A stretch of DNA of 13,116 nt. Origin: Dehalococcoidales bacterium (GTDB lineage Bacteria > Chloroflexota > Dehalococcoidia > Dehalococcoidales > ARS1013). The DNA lies in assembly GCA_030641585.1 (NCBI GenBank), contig DAOWHE010000034.1:1-13116 (forward strand). Reading direction: 5' to 3'. The notes beneath the pieces were generated by a model. It saw only the letters and a list, made by a program, of their open reading frames with translations. It searched no databases and was not told where the DNA came from. A program made the translations under genes and the position numbers. Numbering within the stretch: position 1 is the stretch's first letter; each line of letters begins with the position of its first letter. Shown in pieces: positions 6,530-13,116 of this stretch.

Positions 6530-7714
6530 ATGAAATACTGTGTTTTAATAATTGACGGCGCCTCTGGCTGGCCACTTCCTGAGCGTGGTGGCAAGACCTG
6601 CCTTGAGCTGGCGCAAACTCCAAACCTTGATGCTATGGCACAGGAGGGTACCCTTGGGCTTATCCGCACCGTGCCGCCGGGGATGGAACCGTCAAGCGCC
6701 TGTGCCTGTATGTCAGTTCTGGGCTATGACCCAAAGGTCTACTACCGGGGTCGGGCGGCTATTGAAGCCAGAAGCATGGGCATTCCCATTGATAGTAGCG
6801 AGGTCGTCTTCCGCTCAAATCTGGTAGCGGTTCGGGATGGCCGGATGTGGAGCTATAGCTCAGGTCATATCAGCACTGATGAGGCACGCCAGCTTATTAG
6901 TACTCTGAACGAAAGCCTGGGCAGTGACCGGGTTCACTTTTACCCCGGCGTCAGCTACCGGCACCTACTTAAACTTAAAGGGCGGCAGGATTCACTGCTG
7001 GCTAGTTGTACTCCGCCACACGATATTCCAGATAAGTCCATCAGTGAATTTCTGCCCCACGGTCAGGGCAGCGGTATCTTAAGAGAACTGATGTTAGCCT
7101 CAGAGGCAGTGCTTGGGGAGCACCCGGTAAATGCAGCCCGCCGGGCTCGCGGTGACATTCCGGCGACAATGCTCTGGCTCTTCTGGGGTTCTGGCCAAGT
7201 GCCGGCTCTGCCTCCTTTCCAGCAGATTTACGATCTTAGAGCGGCGGTAACATCTGCGGTTGATGTTATCCGCGGCTTAGCCCGAATGATGGAGATGGGG
7301 GTATTAGAGATAGCGGGCGTGAAGGACGGGCTGGATAATGATTTTGCCGGCCAAGCCGCTGGAGCTCTAGCAGCACTTAACGAATATGATTTGGTTGTCA
7401 TCCATATTGAGGCCCCGGATGAAGCGGCTCATGCAGGCTCCATTGATGATAAAGTAGAGGCTATCGGGCGGATAGACCGGGAGGTTTTAAGCCGACTCCG
7501 CGGCTATAAGGGAGACGGCTTAAAAGTGCTGGTTATGCCTGACCATGCGACTCCGATTGAGGCTCGGACGCATACTGGTGAGCCGGTGCCGTTTCTGCTG
7601 TGGGGTCCGGGCTTTACCGCAAACGGCGCCAGAAGATTTACCGGGGCTGAGGCAGGAAGGACTGGCTTTTTCATTGAGCAGGGGTATAATATTATGGGGC
7701 AGCTGGTAGGGTAA
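6530..7714 (+). CDS. ApgM-family phosphotransferase-like protein: 2,3-BPG-independent phosphoglycerate mutase or proposed homoserine kinase
   Basis: The 394 residues belong to the alkaline-phosphatase-like superfamily, archaeal-type phosphoglycerate mutase branch. Predicted metal ligands are D9 in LIIDG, D297 and H301 in APDEAAH, D338-H339 in MPDH, and H348 in RTHTGEPVP. The substrate serine is probably S56 in PSSACACMS, where the family usually has PGSDVANLS, so the Asp and Asn nearby are lost. The block LPPFQQIY...AVDVIRG is also typical. A subgroup of this family (TIGR02535) is a proposed homoserine kinase in genomes lacking ThrB. lysC, the first enzyme of the aspartate pathway, lies 28 bp downstream, which favours that role over glycolysis. 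The ATG has no clear Shine-Dalgarno; the nearest purine-rich block, GGGG, belongs to the upstream repeat. Family assignment is firm, substrate is not. Confidence 0.85.
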   Translation: MKYCVLIIDGASGWPLPERGGKTCLELAQTPNLDAMAQEGTLGLIRTVPPGMEPSSACACMSVLGYDPKVYYRGRAAIEARSMGIPIDSSEVVFRSNLVAVRDGRMWSYSSGHISTDEARQLISTLNESLGSDRVHFYPGVSYRHLLKLKGRQDSLLASCTPPHDIPDKSISEFLPHGQGSGILRELMLASEAVLGEHPVNAARRARGDIPATMLWLFWGSGQVPALPPFQQIYDLRAAVTSAVDVIRGLARMMEMGVLEIAGVKDGLDNDFAGQAAGALAALNEYDLVVIHIEAPDEAAHAGSIDDKVEAIGRIDREVLSRLRGYKGDGLKVLVMPDHATPIEARTHTGEPVPFLLWGPGFTANGARRFTGAEAGRTGFFIEQGYNIMGQLVG

Positions 7715-7742
7715 ACCAGTTGAGCTTTAAGGATAAAAATCT

Positions 7743-8963
7743 ATGGCACTAATCGTCCAGAAATATGGCGGCTCATCGGTAGCTGATGCGAAGCAGATTA
7801 AGAGCGTTGCCCGGCGAATAGCTGCCACTAAGGCTACGGGCAACCAGGTGGTAGTCATCGTCTCGGCTATGGGGGATACCACTGATGAGCTAATCAGGCT
7901 GGCTTACCAGGTCGCCAAGGAGCCCAGTACCCGTGAGCTTGATGTGCTACTTTCCACCGGCGAGATTGTCTCCAGCACCCTGCTGGCAATGGCGTTAAAG
8001 TCCCTGGGTTATGGGGCTATTAGTCTTTCTGGTGCCCAGGCGGGAATACAGACTGATGCCGCCTACAGCCGGGCTCGCATCTTAAAGGTTGAGTCCGAAA
8101 GGGTGGTTGGGGAGCTCAAGAAGGGAAACATCGTCATTGTTGCCGGCTTTCAGGGGATTACTGAGGAGATGGATATCACCACCCTGGGGCGGGGTGGCTC
8201 GGACACTACGGCGGTGGCTTTAGCGGCAAGTTTAGGGGCGGAGGTATGTCAGCTATATACTGATGTTGACGGGGTCTATACTGCTGACCCGCACCTTGTC
8301 CCTGGAGCCCGCCCTTTAGCCGAGATTGGCTATGAGGAGATGCTGGAGCTGGCAAGCTATGGTGCCAGGGTGCTGCACCCGCGGGCGGTTGAGCTGGGAG
8401 AGTTATATAAAATTCCCATTCTGGTAGCTTCCAGCTTCAGTGACAGTCCGGGTACATTAATTCATGGAGGGGTGTCTATGGAAGTGCGCAATAGAGTGAC
8501 AAGTATAGCTTATGACCTGAATGTGGCCAAGCTCACCGTGGTTGGTGTTCCTGACCGGCCGGGTATTGCCGCCGCCATTTTTGAGTCTTTAGCTTCTGCC
8601 GGTATCAGTGTTGATACCATCGTTCAGAACGCCAGTATTGAGGGTATTACCGACCTGACCTTTACCGTAGCCAAAAGTGACCTGAGAAGGGCAATGGGGG
8701 TGGTGAAACCTATAGCTGACTCAATTGGCGCCAGGCAGTGTGTTAGTGATGCCAAGCTGGGCAAAATCAGTATCATTGGCACCGGCATGCAAAACACCCC
8801 TGGTTATGCCGCCAGAATGTTCAGTGCCTTAAGCGAGAAGGGCATAAATATTCAGCTAATCACCACCTCGGAGATAAGGATAACCTGTATAATTTCCGAG
8901 GCCAAGGTTGAGGAGGCGGTCAGGGTCTTACACCGAGCCTTTGAGCTGGAGATAGCAGAGTAG
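7743..8963 (+). CDS. lysC: Aspartate kinase
   Basis: The enzyme phosphorylates aspartate, the committed step towards lysine, threonine and methionine. The 406 residues open with the ATP/substrate motif KYGGSSV (7-13). They continue with LLSTGE (69-74), TTLGRGGSDTTA (146-157) and DVDGVYTADP (174-183), all hallmarks of the kinase domain. Two ACT domains follow, at about 264-335 (TVVGVPDRPG) and 345-406 (IIGTGMQNTPG), which bind the feedback amino acid. No homoserine dehydrogenase is fused. AAGGA at 7729-7733 lies 9 bases before the ATG. The gene follows the ApgM-like gene by 28 bp and is very likely cotranscribed with it. A strong internal start at codon 246 suggests a second, ACT-only product. 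Confidence 0.96.
   Translation: MALIVQKYGGSSVADAKQIKSVARRIAATKATGNQVVVIVSAMGDTTDELIRLAYQVAKEPSTRELDVLLSTGEIVSSTLLAMALKSLGYGAISLSGAQAGIQTDAAYSRARILKVESERVVGELKKGNIVIVAGFQGITEEMDITTLGRGGSDTTAVALAASLGAEVCQLYTDVDGVYTADPHLVPGARPLAEIGYEEMLELASYGARVLHPRAVELGELYKIPILVASSFSDSPGTLIHGGVSMEVRNRVTSIAYDLNVAKLTVVGVPDRPGIAAAIFESLASAGISVDTIVQNASIEGITDLTFTVAKSDLRRAMGVVKPIADSIGARQCVSDAKLGKISIIGTGMQNTPGYAARMFSALSEKGINIQLITTSEIRITCIISEAKVEEAVRVLHRAFELEIAE
8466..8480 (+). promoter_or_regulatory. Internal ribosome site and start for a lysC beta subunit
   Basis: Inside lysC, GGAGGGG (8466-8472) lies 5 bases before an in-frame ATG (8478-8480, codon 246). Translation from here would give a 161-residue protein starting MEVRNRV and containing just the two ACT domains, ending at 8963. 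This is the arrangement of the known alpha2beta2 aspartokinases of Bacillus and Corynebacterium, whose beta subunit starts at the same place, between the kinase and ACT domains. The site is better than the one used for full-length lysC. Confidence 0.5.
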
Positions 8964-8970
8964 GTTGATG

Positions 8971-8996
8971 AGGGGGGCGGATACTGTCACCTCCCT
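8971..8996. terminator. Weak hairpin between convergent lysC and nfu
   Basis: AGGGGGG (8971-8977) can pair with CCTCCCT (8990-8996), with one G-T wobble, around a 12-base loop. It sits just after the lysC stop and 18 bp beyond the nfu stop, a fitting place for a shared terminator. There is no T-run on either side, so intrinsic termination is doubtful. Confidence 0.25.
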
Positions 8997-9013
8997 AAAT
9001 CTTGCCAGCCTGC

Positions 9014-9232
9014 TTAGACAGCAACTACTTCCTTGATTTCGGGGATGTCTTGCTTTAAGACTCGCTCAATGCCCATCTTCAGAGTCATGGTGGACATGGG
9101 ACAGCCAGCGCAGGCACCGGTTAGTTTTACCTTGACCACGCCGTCGTTAACATCAATCAGCTCAACATTGCCGCCATCAGCCACAAGGGCAGGACGAATC
9201 TTATTTAATACTACCTCTACTCTATCTCGCAC
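9014..9232 (-). CDS. NifU-like C-terminal domain protein (Nfu-type Fe-S scaffold)
   Basis: This 72-residue protein is a stand-alone Nfu domain, which holds a transient Fe-S cluster and passes it to target proteins in the cytoplasm. The signature cysteines C41 and C44 lie in GACAGCPMS, preceded by the typical IRPALVADGGNVEL block (12-25). There is no N-terminal IscU-like or ferredoxin part, so it is the minimal form. The start is GTG at 9230-9232, set by AGGAGG (9242-9247) with a 9-base spacer. It is the only leftward protein gene in the right block and converges on lysC. No other Fe-S assembly gene is adjacent. Confidence 0.93.
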   Translation of the reverse strand: MRDRVEVVLNKIRPALVADGGNVELIDVNDGVVKVKLTGACAGCPMSTMTLKMGIERVLKQDIPEIKEVVAV

Positions 9233-9283
9233 TATAATTTGCCTCCTGTTAGATGTGGGCTCTTTTATTTGTAAGCAAACTCA

Positions 9284-9312
9284 AGCCTATCATAGCTGGG
9301 GCGGTTTGTCAA
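9284..9312 (-). promoter_or_regulatory. Possible promoter for the Nfu-type gene
   Basis: On the minus strand a perfect TTGACA (9307-9312) is followed after 17 bases by TAGGCT (9284-9289), only a 3/6 match to the -10. A better -10, TATGAT, lies nearby but with a 12-base spacer, which is too short. The -35 match and position make a promoter plausible, without fixing the -10. Confidence 0.3.
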
Positions 9313-9324
9313 TTTTAGAACTTT

Positions 9325-9372
9325 CCCCCTCTAACAAAACCAATACCCCTTCCCCTTATTGAGGGGACGAGG
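9325..9372. repeat. Intergenic hairpin repeat, copy B
   Basis: CCCTCTAACA (9327-9336) is followed by a CCCCTT/GAGGGG hairpin (9352-9357 and 9361-9366, with one T-G wobble). This is the same order and orientation as in copy A at 6467-6498. Read on the minus strand, 9346-9367 also matches 6483-6504 of copy A at 21 of 22 bases, because the hairpin core is nearly symmetric. Like copy A it sits in a divergent gap, here between the Nfu-type gene and the TPR gene. Confidence 0.5.
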
Positions 9373-9416
9373 TTTAAAACTTTTTAATAAATGGCCTCGC
9401 TCTTATAGATTCTGGC

Positions 9417-9445
9417 TTGTTTGGCAGAGCTGGCTGGGGTAAAAT
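9417..9445 (+). promoter_or_regulatory. Candidate promoter for the TPR-gyrA pair
   Basis: TTGTTT (9417-9422, 3/6) and TAAAAT (9440-9445, 5/6) are separated by 17 bases. An alternative pairing is TTGGCA (9421-9426) with TAATAG (9445-9450) and an 18-base spacer. Either would place the start 30-40 bases upstream of the TPR gene start. Confidence 0.35.
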
Positions 9446-9490
9446 AATAGCTCAGCCTGGTGGTGAGCCGGGTGGCCTAAGGAGCAGAGG

Positions 9491-10312
9491 ATGTCATATC
9501 GGGATGAGGAAGAGGCGAGACTAATACGCCAGAGCAGCAGACAGGCGATAGCCCTGGCTATGGAAGGTCGCTGGCGAGAGGCAGTAGAGACTAATAAGAG
9601 CATCATAGAGAATTTCCCTAATGATGTTGATGCCTATAATCGGTCGGGCAGGGCCTATATGGAGCTGGGGGAGTATTTAAAAGCCAGGCAAGCCTACAGC
9701 CGGGCTAAAGAGCTCGACCCTTATAATACCATTGCCGAGAAGAACCTTCGTCGCCTGTCCCATCTAGGGGAAGCGGTGGCTGAAGAGGATGCTTTTCATA
9801 GGGTAGAGCCACAGCACTTTATTGAGGAAACCGGCAAGGCGGGGGTGGTTAGGCTCTACCGCTTGGCATCAGAGGAGATACTGGCCAAAATGGTGGCCGG
9901 TGATAGGGTATATTTGCAGATAGATGGGGCTAATTTAGCGGTGGAGGATGGTCGTCGGCAGTATCTGGGGCAGGTGGAGCCAAAACACGCTCAGCGCCTT
10001 ATCAAGCTAATTGAAGGGGGCAACAGATACCTGGTCACCGTCGTTAGCTCATCAGAAGACATGATGGTGGTCATCATCAGGGAGGTATATCAGCACCCTT
10101 CTCAGGTGGGGCAACGTTCCTTCACGGGGAGGGGGTTTGAGGCTCTTGGCCCTTATGCTAGCGATAGAATGTTCAGGCGTCAGTTGAAGCATGAGGCGGC
10201 GGGGGAGCCTGGCTCTACCTTAGTCGGCGGAGATGAGGGAGAGCCGCTGCCTGGGGAGCCTACGGAAGATGCTCCCAGTGACGGCGGCGAAGATGAAGAA
10301 CAGGAGGCTTAA
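9491..10312 (+). CDS. TPR-repeat protein with a conserved-looking central module, upstream of gyrA
   Basis: I do not recognise a named gene. The 273 residues divide into three parts. Residues 14-81 form two clear tetratricopeptide repeats (the second is AYNRSGRAYMELGEYLKARQ and onward, ending LDPYN), normally a protein-binding scaffold. Residues 115-205 form a compact alpha/beta region with DRVYLQIDGANLAV and a LGQVEPKHAQRLIKLIEGG block. Residues 235-273 form a disordered Gly/Pro/Glu/Asp tail, very acidic at the end. There is no signal peptide or membrane segment, so it is cytoplasmic. AAGGAG (9479-9484) lies 6 bases before the ATG. The stop is 3 bp before the first possible gyrA start, and the gyrA ribosome site lies inside this gene, so the two are cotranscribed and probably translationally coupled. 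Confidence 0.8.
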   Translation: MSYRDEEEARLIRQSSRQAIALAMEGRWREAVETNKSIIENFPNDVDAYNRSGRAYMELGEYLKARQAYSRAKELDPYNTIAEKNLRRLSHLGEAVAEEDAFHRVEPQHFIEETGKAGVVRLYRLASEEILAKMVAGDRVYLQIDGANLAVEDGRRQYLGQVEPKHAQRLIKLIEGGNRYLVTVVSSSEDMMVVIIREVYQHPSQVGQRSFTGRGFEALGPYASDRMFRRQLKHEAAGEPGSTLVGGDEGEPLPGEPTEDAPSDGGEDEEQEA

Positions 10313-10315
10313 GTA

Positions 10316-12757
10316 GTGATGGTTTTAGGTAAAGTTAGGCCGGTAAGCATTGAAGACGAGATGAAGAGTTCCTACCTTGACTATGCCATGAGTGTCATTG
10401 TTTCCCGTGCCTTACCTGATGTTCGGGATGGATTCAAACCGGTGCACCGACGCATTCTTTATGCTATGGATGGCTTGGGGCTTGCTCATAGCAGCCCTCA
10501 TAAGAAGAGCGCTCGTGTTGTCGGTGAGGTATTAGGTAAGTATCACCCCCATGGGGATGCTTCTGTTTACGATGCCATGGTGCGTATGGCGCAGGACTTC
10601 TCTATGCGCCATACGCTTGTTGATGGGCAGGGCAACTTTGGCAGTATTGATAATGACCCACCGGCGGCCATGCGTTATACCGAGGTGCGCCTGACTGAGA
10701 TGGCTGAGCAGATGCTGGTGGATATTGATAAGGATACCATTGACTTTATGCCCAATTTTGATGCTAGCCTTAAGGAGCCGATGGTTCTGCCTAGTCGGCT
10801 ACCCAATCTACTGGTTAGCGGTAGCTCCGGAATTGCTGTTGGCATGGCGACCAACATCCCGCCTCATAATCTAGGGGAGGTGTGTGATGCCATGGCCTGT
10901 CTTCTTGATAACCCTGAGGCCGCCGTTGATGAGCTTATGGAGTTTGTTAAGGGGCCTGATTTTCCTACCGGCGGCATCATTCTGGGGCAAGAGGGGATTA
11001 GAAGTGCCTATGCTACCGGGCATGGCCGGATAGTGGTTCGGGCCCGGGCTTACACGGAGACTGCTTCCGGAGCTGGACGCCGTCAAATAGTGGTCACCCA
11101 GCTCCCTTATCAGACGAACAAGGCGGCTCTGGTGGAAAGAATAGCCGGGCTGGTCAAAGATAAGAAGATTACTGGCATCAGTGAATTGCGTGATGAGTCA
11201 GACCGCCAAGGTATGCGTATCGTCATTGAGCTGAAGAAAGAAGCTCAGTCGCAGCAGGTCCTGAACAGCCTTTATAAATATACCGCAATGCAGTCTGCTT
11301 TCTTTGTTAACATGCTGGCTTTAGTTTCCGGCCAGCCCCGGGTAATTAGCCTTAAGGAAGCGCTTTCCCATTTTATAGATTTCCGGCGTGAAGTTATCAC
11401 CCGTCGCTCCCGGTTTGAGCTGAAAGTGGCTAAGGGCAGGGCTCATATCCTGGAGGGGTTTAAGATTGCCCTGGAGGATATAGACAGGGTGGTGGCTACT
11501 ATACGGAAATCGGCTACCACTGAGACGGCTCGCCGTAACCTTATGACTAGCTTTGGCTTAACTCAGACTCAGGCGCAGGCCATCCTTGAGATGCAGTTAC
11601 GCCGACTGGCTAACCTGGAGCAACGAAAGCTCCTTGATGAATATGCCGAGGTGGTAAAAACCATTGCCTATTTAGAGGGCCTGCTGTCCAGCTCAAAGAG
11701 AAAGCTTCTTTTGATAAAGGAGGAAGTGGCTGAGGTAAAGTCTAAATTTAGTGACCGGCGGCGAACCGAGATAGCTGCCGAGGGGTTGACTGAATTTAGC
11801 CAGGAAGACCTTATCCCGCGTCAGAGGATGGTGGTGACGCTTTCTAACCGCGGCTTTGTAAAGAGGGTGCCGTCCCGTGCCTACACCCCGCAGCATCGTG
11901 GTGGCAAGGGCATTATCGGCATGGTAACCAGGGAGAAAGATGCCGCCAGATTCCTGGTGGTGACTGATACCCATGATAATTTGCTGTTTTTTACCAATCG
12001 GGGGCGGGTCTTCTCTATTAAGTGCTACGAAATCCCGGACGATAGCTCCCGGGTGGCTAAAGGGATGGCGGTGATTAATCTTTTCCCCATCGCCGACGGG
12101 GAGAGGGTTACGGCGGTGATAGCTGTAAGTGAGTTTAAGCCGGGTAGCTACCTGCTCCTGGCTACTTGCCGTGGGGAGATAAAGAAGACGGCGGTGGGCA
12201 ATTTCAGCTCGGTACGAAGTAGCGGGCTTATCGCTATGGATATGGAGGCAGGTGATGAGTTGGTGGCGGCATGTCTGGGCGCTGACACGGATGATGTCAT
12301 CCTGGTGACTCAGAAGGGTCAGTCAATCAGGTTCGCTGTCTCTGGTTTAAGAGCCAGCTTGAGGACCAGTGGTGGTGTGCGCGCCCTCCGGCTGATAGCT
12401 GATGACCGGGTGGTCAGTATAGATATTGCCCATCCCGATGCCTTCCTGTTGATAGTAACTGCCGGCGGCTATGGCAAGCTTACCGCCGTTAAGAACTATC
12501 CACACCAGCACCGTGCCGGCAGTGGGGTGAGAACTTTTTTAACTACCGAGAAAACGGGCGAGGTGGCTGCCGCCAAGGTAGTTTCCCAGTTGCAGCAGCT
12601 GATGATTATATCGGCTGACGGCATTATCACCCGTACTCCGGTGAAGGATAAGGACCCCAGAAAGGGCATCACCACCCAGGGCAGGAGCACACAGGGGGTG
12701 CGGCTGATGAGGCTTGGCTCTGGTGATAGTGTGGTTGCCATCGCCAGCCTTGACTAG
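10316..12757 (+). CDS. gyrA: DNA gyrase subunit A
   Basis: GyrA cuts and rejoins DNA in the gyrase A2B2 complex. Of 813 residues, the N-terminal winged-helix and tower region has the DNA-linking tyrosine Y121 in AMRYTEVRL, and the quinolone-site stretch HPHGDASVYD at 77-86. The coiled-coil and gate region runs to about 490. The C-terminal beta-pinwheel contains QHRGGKG (526-532), a GyrA box, which separates gyrase from topoisomerase IV. The tail ends just after the last blade, without the acidic extension of E. coli GyrA (875 residues). The start is GTG 10316 (GGAGG at 10303-10307, spacer 8) or ATG 10319 (spacer 11); I use the GTG for spacing. It follows the TPR gene with coupling, and its stop is 27 bp from the stop of the convergent radical SAM gene. 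Confidence 0.97.
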   Translation: MMVLGKVRPVSIEDEMKSSYLDYAMSVIVSRALPDVRDGFKPVHRRILYAMDGLGLAHSSPHKKSARVVGEVLGKYHPHGDASVYDAMVRMAQDFSMRHTLVDGQGNFGSIDNDPPAAMRYTEVRLTEMAEQMLVDIDKDTIDFMPNFDASLKEPMVLPSRLPNLLVSGSSGIAVGMATNIPPHNLGEVCDAMACLLDNPEAAVDELMEFVKGPDFPTGGIILGQEGIRSAYATGHGRIVVRARAYTETASGAGRRQIVVTQLPYQTNKAALVERIAGLVKDKKITGISELRDESDRQGMRIVIELKKEAQSQQVLNSLYKYTAMQSAFFVNMLALVSGQPRVISLKEALSHFIDFRREVITRRSRFELKVAKGRAHILEGFKIALEDIDRVVATIRKSATTETARRNLMTSFGLTQTQAQAILEMQLRRLANLEQRKLLDEYAEVVKTIAYLEGLLSSSKRKLLLIKEEVAEVKSKFSDRRRTEIAAEGLTEFSQEDLIPRQRMVVTLSNRGFVKRVPSRAYTPQHRGGKGIIGMVTREKDAARFLVVTDTHDNLLFFTNRGRVFSIKCYEIPDDSSRVAKGMAVINLFPIADGERVTAVIAVSEFKPGSYLLLATCRGEIKKTAVGNFSSVRSSGLIAMDMEAGDELVAACLGADTDDVILVTQKGQSIRFAVSGLRASLRTSGGVRALRLIADDRVVSIDIAHPDAFLLIVTAGGYGKLTAVKNYPHQHRAGSGVRTFLTTEKTGEVAAAKVVSQLQQLMIISADGIITRTPVKDKDPRKGITTQGRSTQGVRLMRLGSGDSVVAIASLD

Positions 12758-12784
12758 GGCTTGGCTCGTTAATTATGGCTTGGT

Positions 12785-13116
12785 CTAACTTGAAGCTAAC
12801 TGTTGCCTTCGCTGGCAATCCGGCTGCCACCTCTCCAGCCCACAGGCACTGCAGGCTTTATAGCGGCAGTCCGGAGTTTCTTCTCCTTTCAGGGCACGCT
12901 GGTATTCTCGCTCAAGGAAAGCCGGGTGGAGTCCAACATCAATATGAGACCAGGGTAGAGGCTCATCAAGGGGGCGCTGCCTCTCGGCATAGAAGCCCGG
13001 CTCGAGTCCGGCCTCCTTAAAGGCGCCTAGCCAGATTTCGTAACTAAAGTGTTCACTCCAGCCGTCAAAGCGTGCCCCCAGTTGCCAGGCTCGGTAGATA
13101 ACCCTGCCCAGTCGCC
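12785..13116 (-). CDS. B12-binding-type radical SAM protein (TIGR03960-like), C-terminal fragment
   Basis: Reading leftward from the edge, 109 codons are open to a TAG at 12785-12787; the start lies outside the window. The text ARFDGWSEHFSYEIW, then PLDEPLPWSHIDVGL and FLERE, resembles the C-terminal region of the radical SAM family TIGR03960, which has a cobalamin-binding domain and is often found with or fused to a DUF2344-type partner. The catalytic CxxxCxxC cluster would lie upstream and is not visible. The tail has four cysteines (PDCRYKACSACG and a last one nine residues on), possibly a second metal site. The function is unassigned. The gene converges on gyrA with only 27 bp between stops and no visible terminator. 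Confidence 0.85.
   Translation of the reverse strand, partial: RLGRVIYRAWQLGARFDGWSEHFSYEIWLGAFKEAGLEPGFYAERQRPLDEPLPWSHIDVGLHPAFLEREYQRALKGEETPDCRYKACSACGLERWQPDCQRRQQLASS

Noticed and set aside
9033..9362. 109-codon rightward ORF over nfu and the following gap
   Set aside because: Its first two thirds are the antisense of the Nfu domain, including the cysteine motif, and the rest runs into the intergenic repeat. No ribosome site precedes it.
12496..12504. CTATCCACA, a one-mismatch DnaA box
   Set aside because: It lies inside gyrA coding for conserved pinwheel residues and is isolated, so it is probably chance.
12775..13020. 81-codon rightward ORF at the right end
   Set aside because: It is antisense to the radical SAM C-terminus, which has clear family sequence in the opposite frame.

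Overview
The window is a housekeeping segment of a bacterial chromosome. I infer a Chloroflexota genome of the class Dehalococcoidia. The evidence is protein character (an archaeal-type ApgM-family enzyme beside lysC, a TPR protein coupled to gyrA, an rSAM protein of the TIGR03960 type) and moderately high GC; no rRNA marker is present. Every large gene is intact except the two cut by the window edges (gyrB on the left, the radical SAM gene on the right).

Left block (1-3789): the gyrB 3' end reads rightward and converges on a leftward block of dnaA and obg-nadD. nadD starts 4 bp after the obg stop. Centre (3790-4343): a 554 bp divergent gap holds a perfect palindrome made of two abutting DnaA-box-like 9-mers next to an A+T-rich tract. 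It lies beside dnaA at the point where gene direction flips, so it is the best oriC candidate here. Right block (4344-12757): fmt, mazG, an ApgM-family gene, lysC, a TPR gene and gyrA read rightward. They are interrupted by a leftward tRNA-Pro(CGG) and a leftward Nfu-type Fe-S scaffold gene. At the right edge, the C-terminus of a B12-binding-type radical SAM protein runs leftward into gyrA.

Functionally the window joins replication and topology (dnaA, gyrA, gyrB), translation initiation and ribosome assembly (fmt, obg, tRNA-Pro), NAD synthesis (nadD), nucleotide-pool cleaning (mazG), Fe-S assembly (nfu) and entry into the aspartate amino-acid pathway (lysC, probably with the ApgM-like protein as an unconventional homoserine kinase).

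I found no mobile element, CRISPR array or defence island, and no clear novel multi-gene system. The points most worth checking are: the ApgM-like protein beside lysC with an altered active-site segment; an internal start in lysC for an ACT-only subunit; the DnaA-box palindrome together with changed residues in the DnaA recognition signature; a decayed tRNA 3' end beside the intact tRNA; a pair of intergenic hairpin repeats; and an Asp-to-Glu change in the Obg G3 motif.
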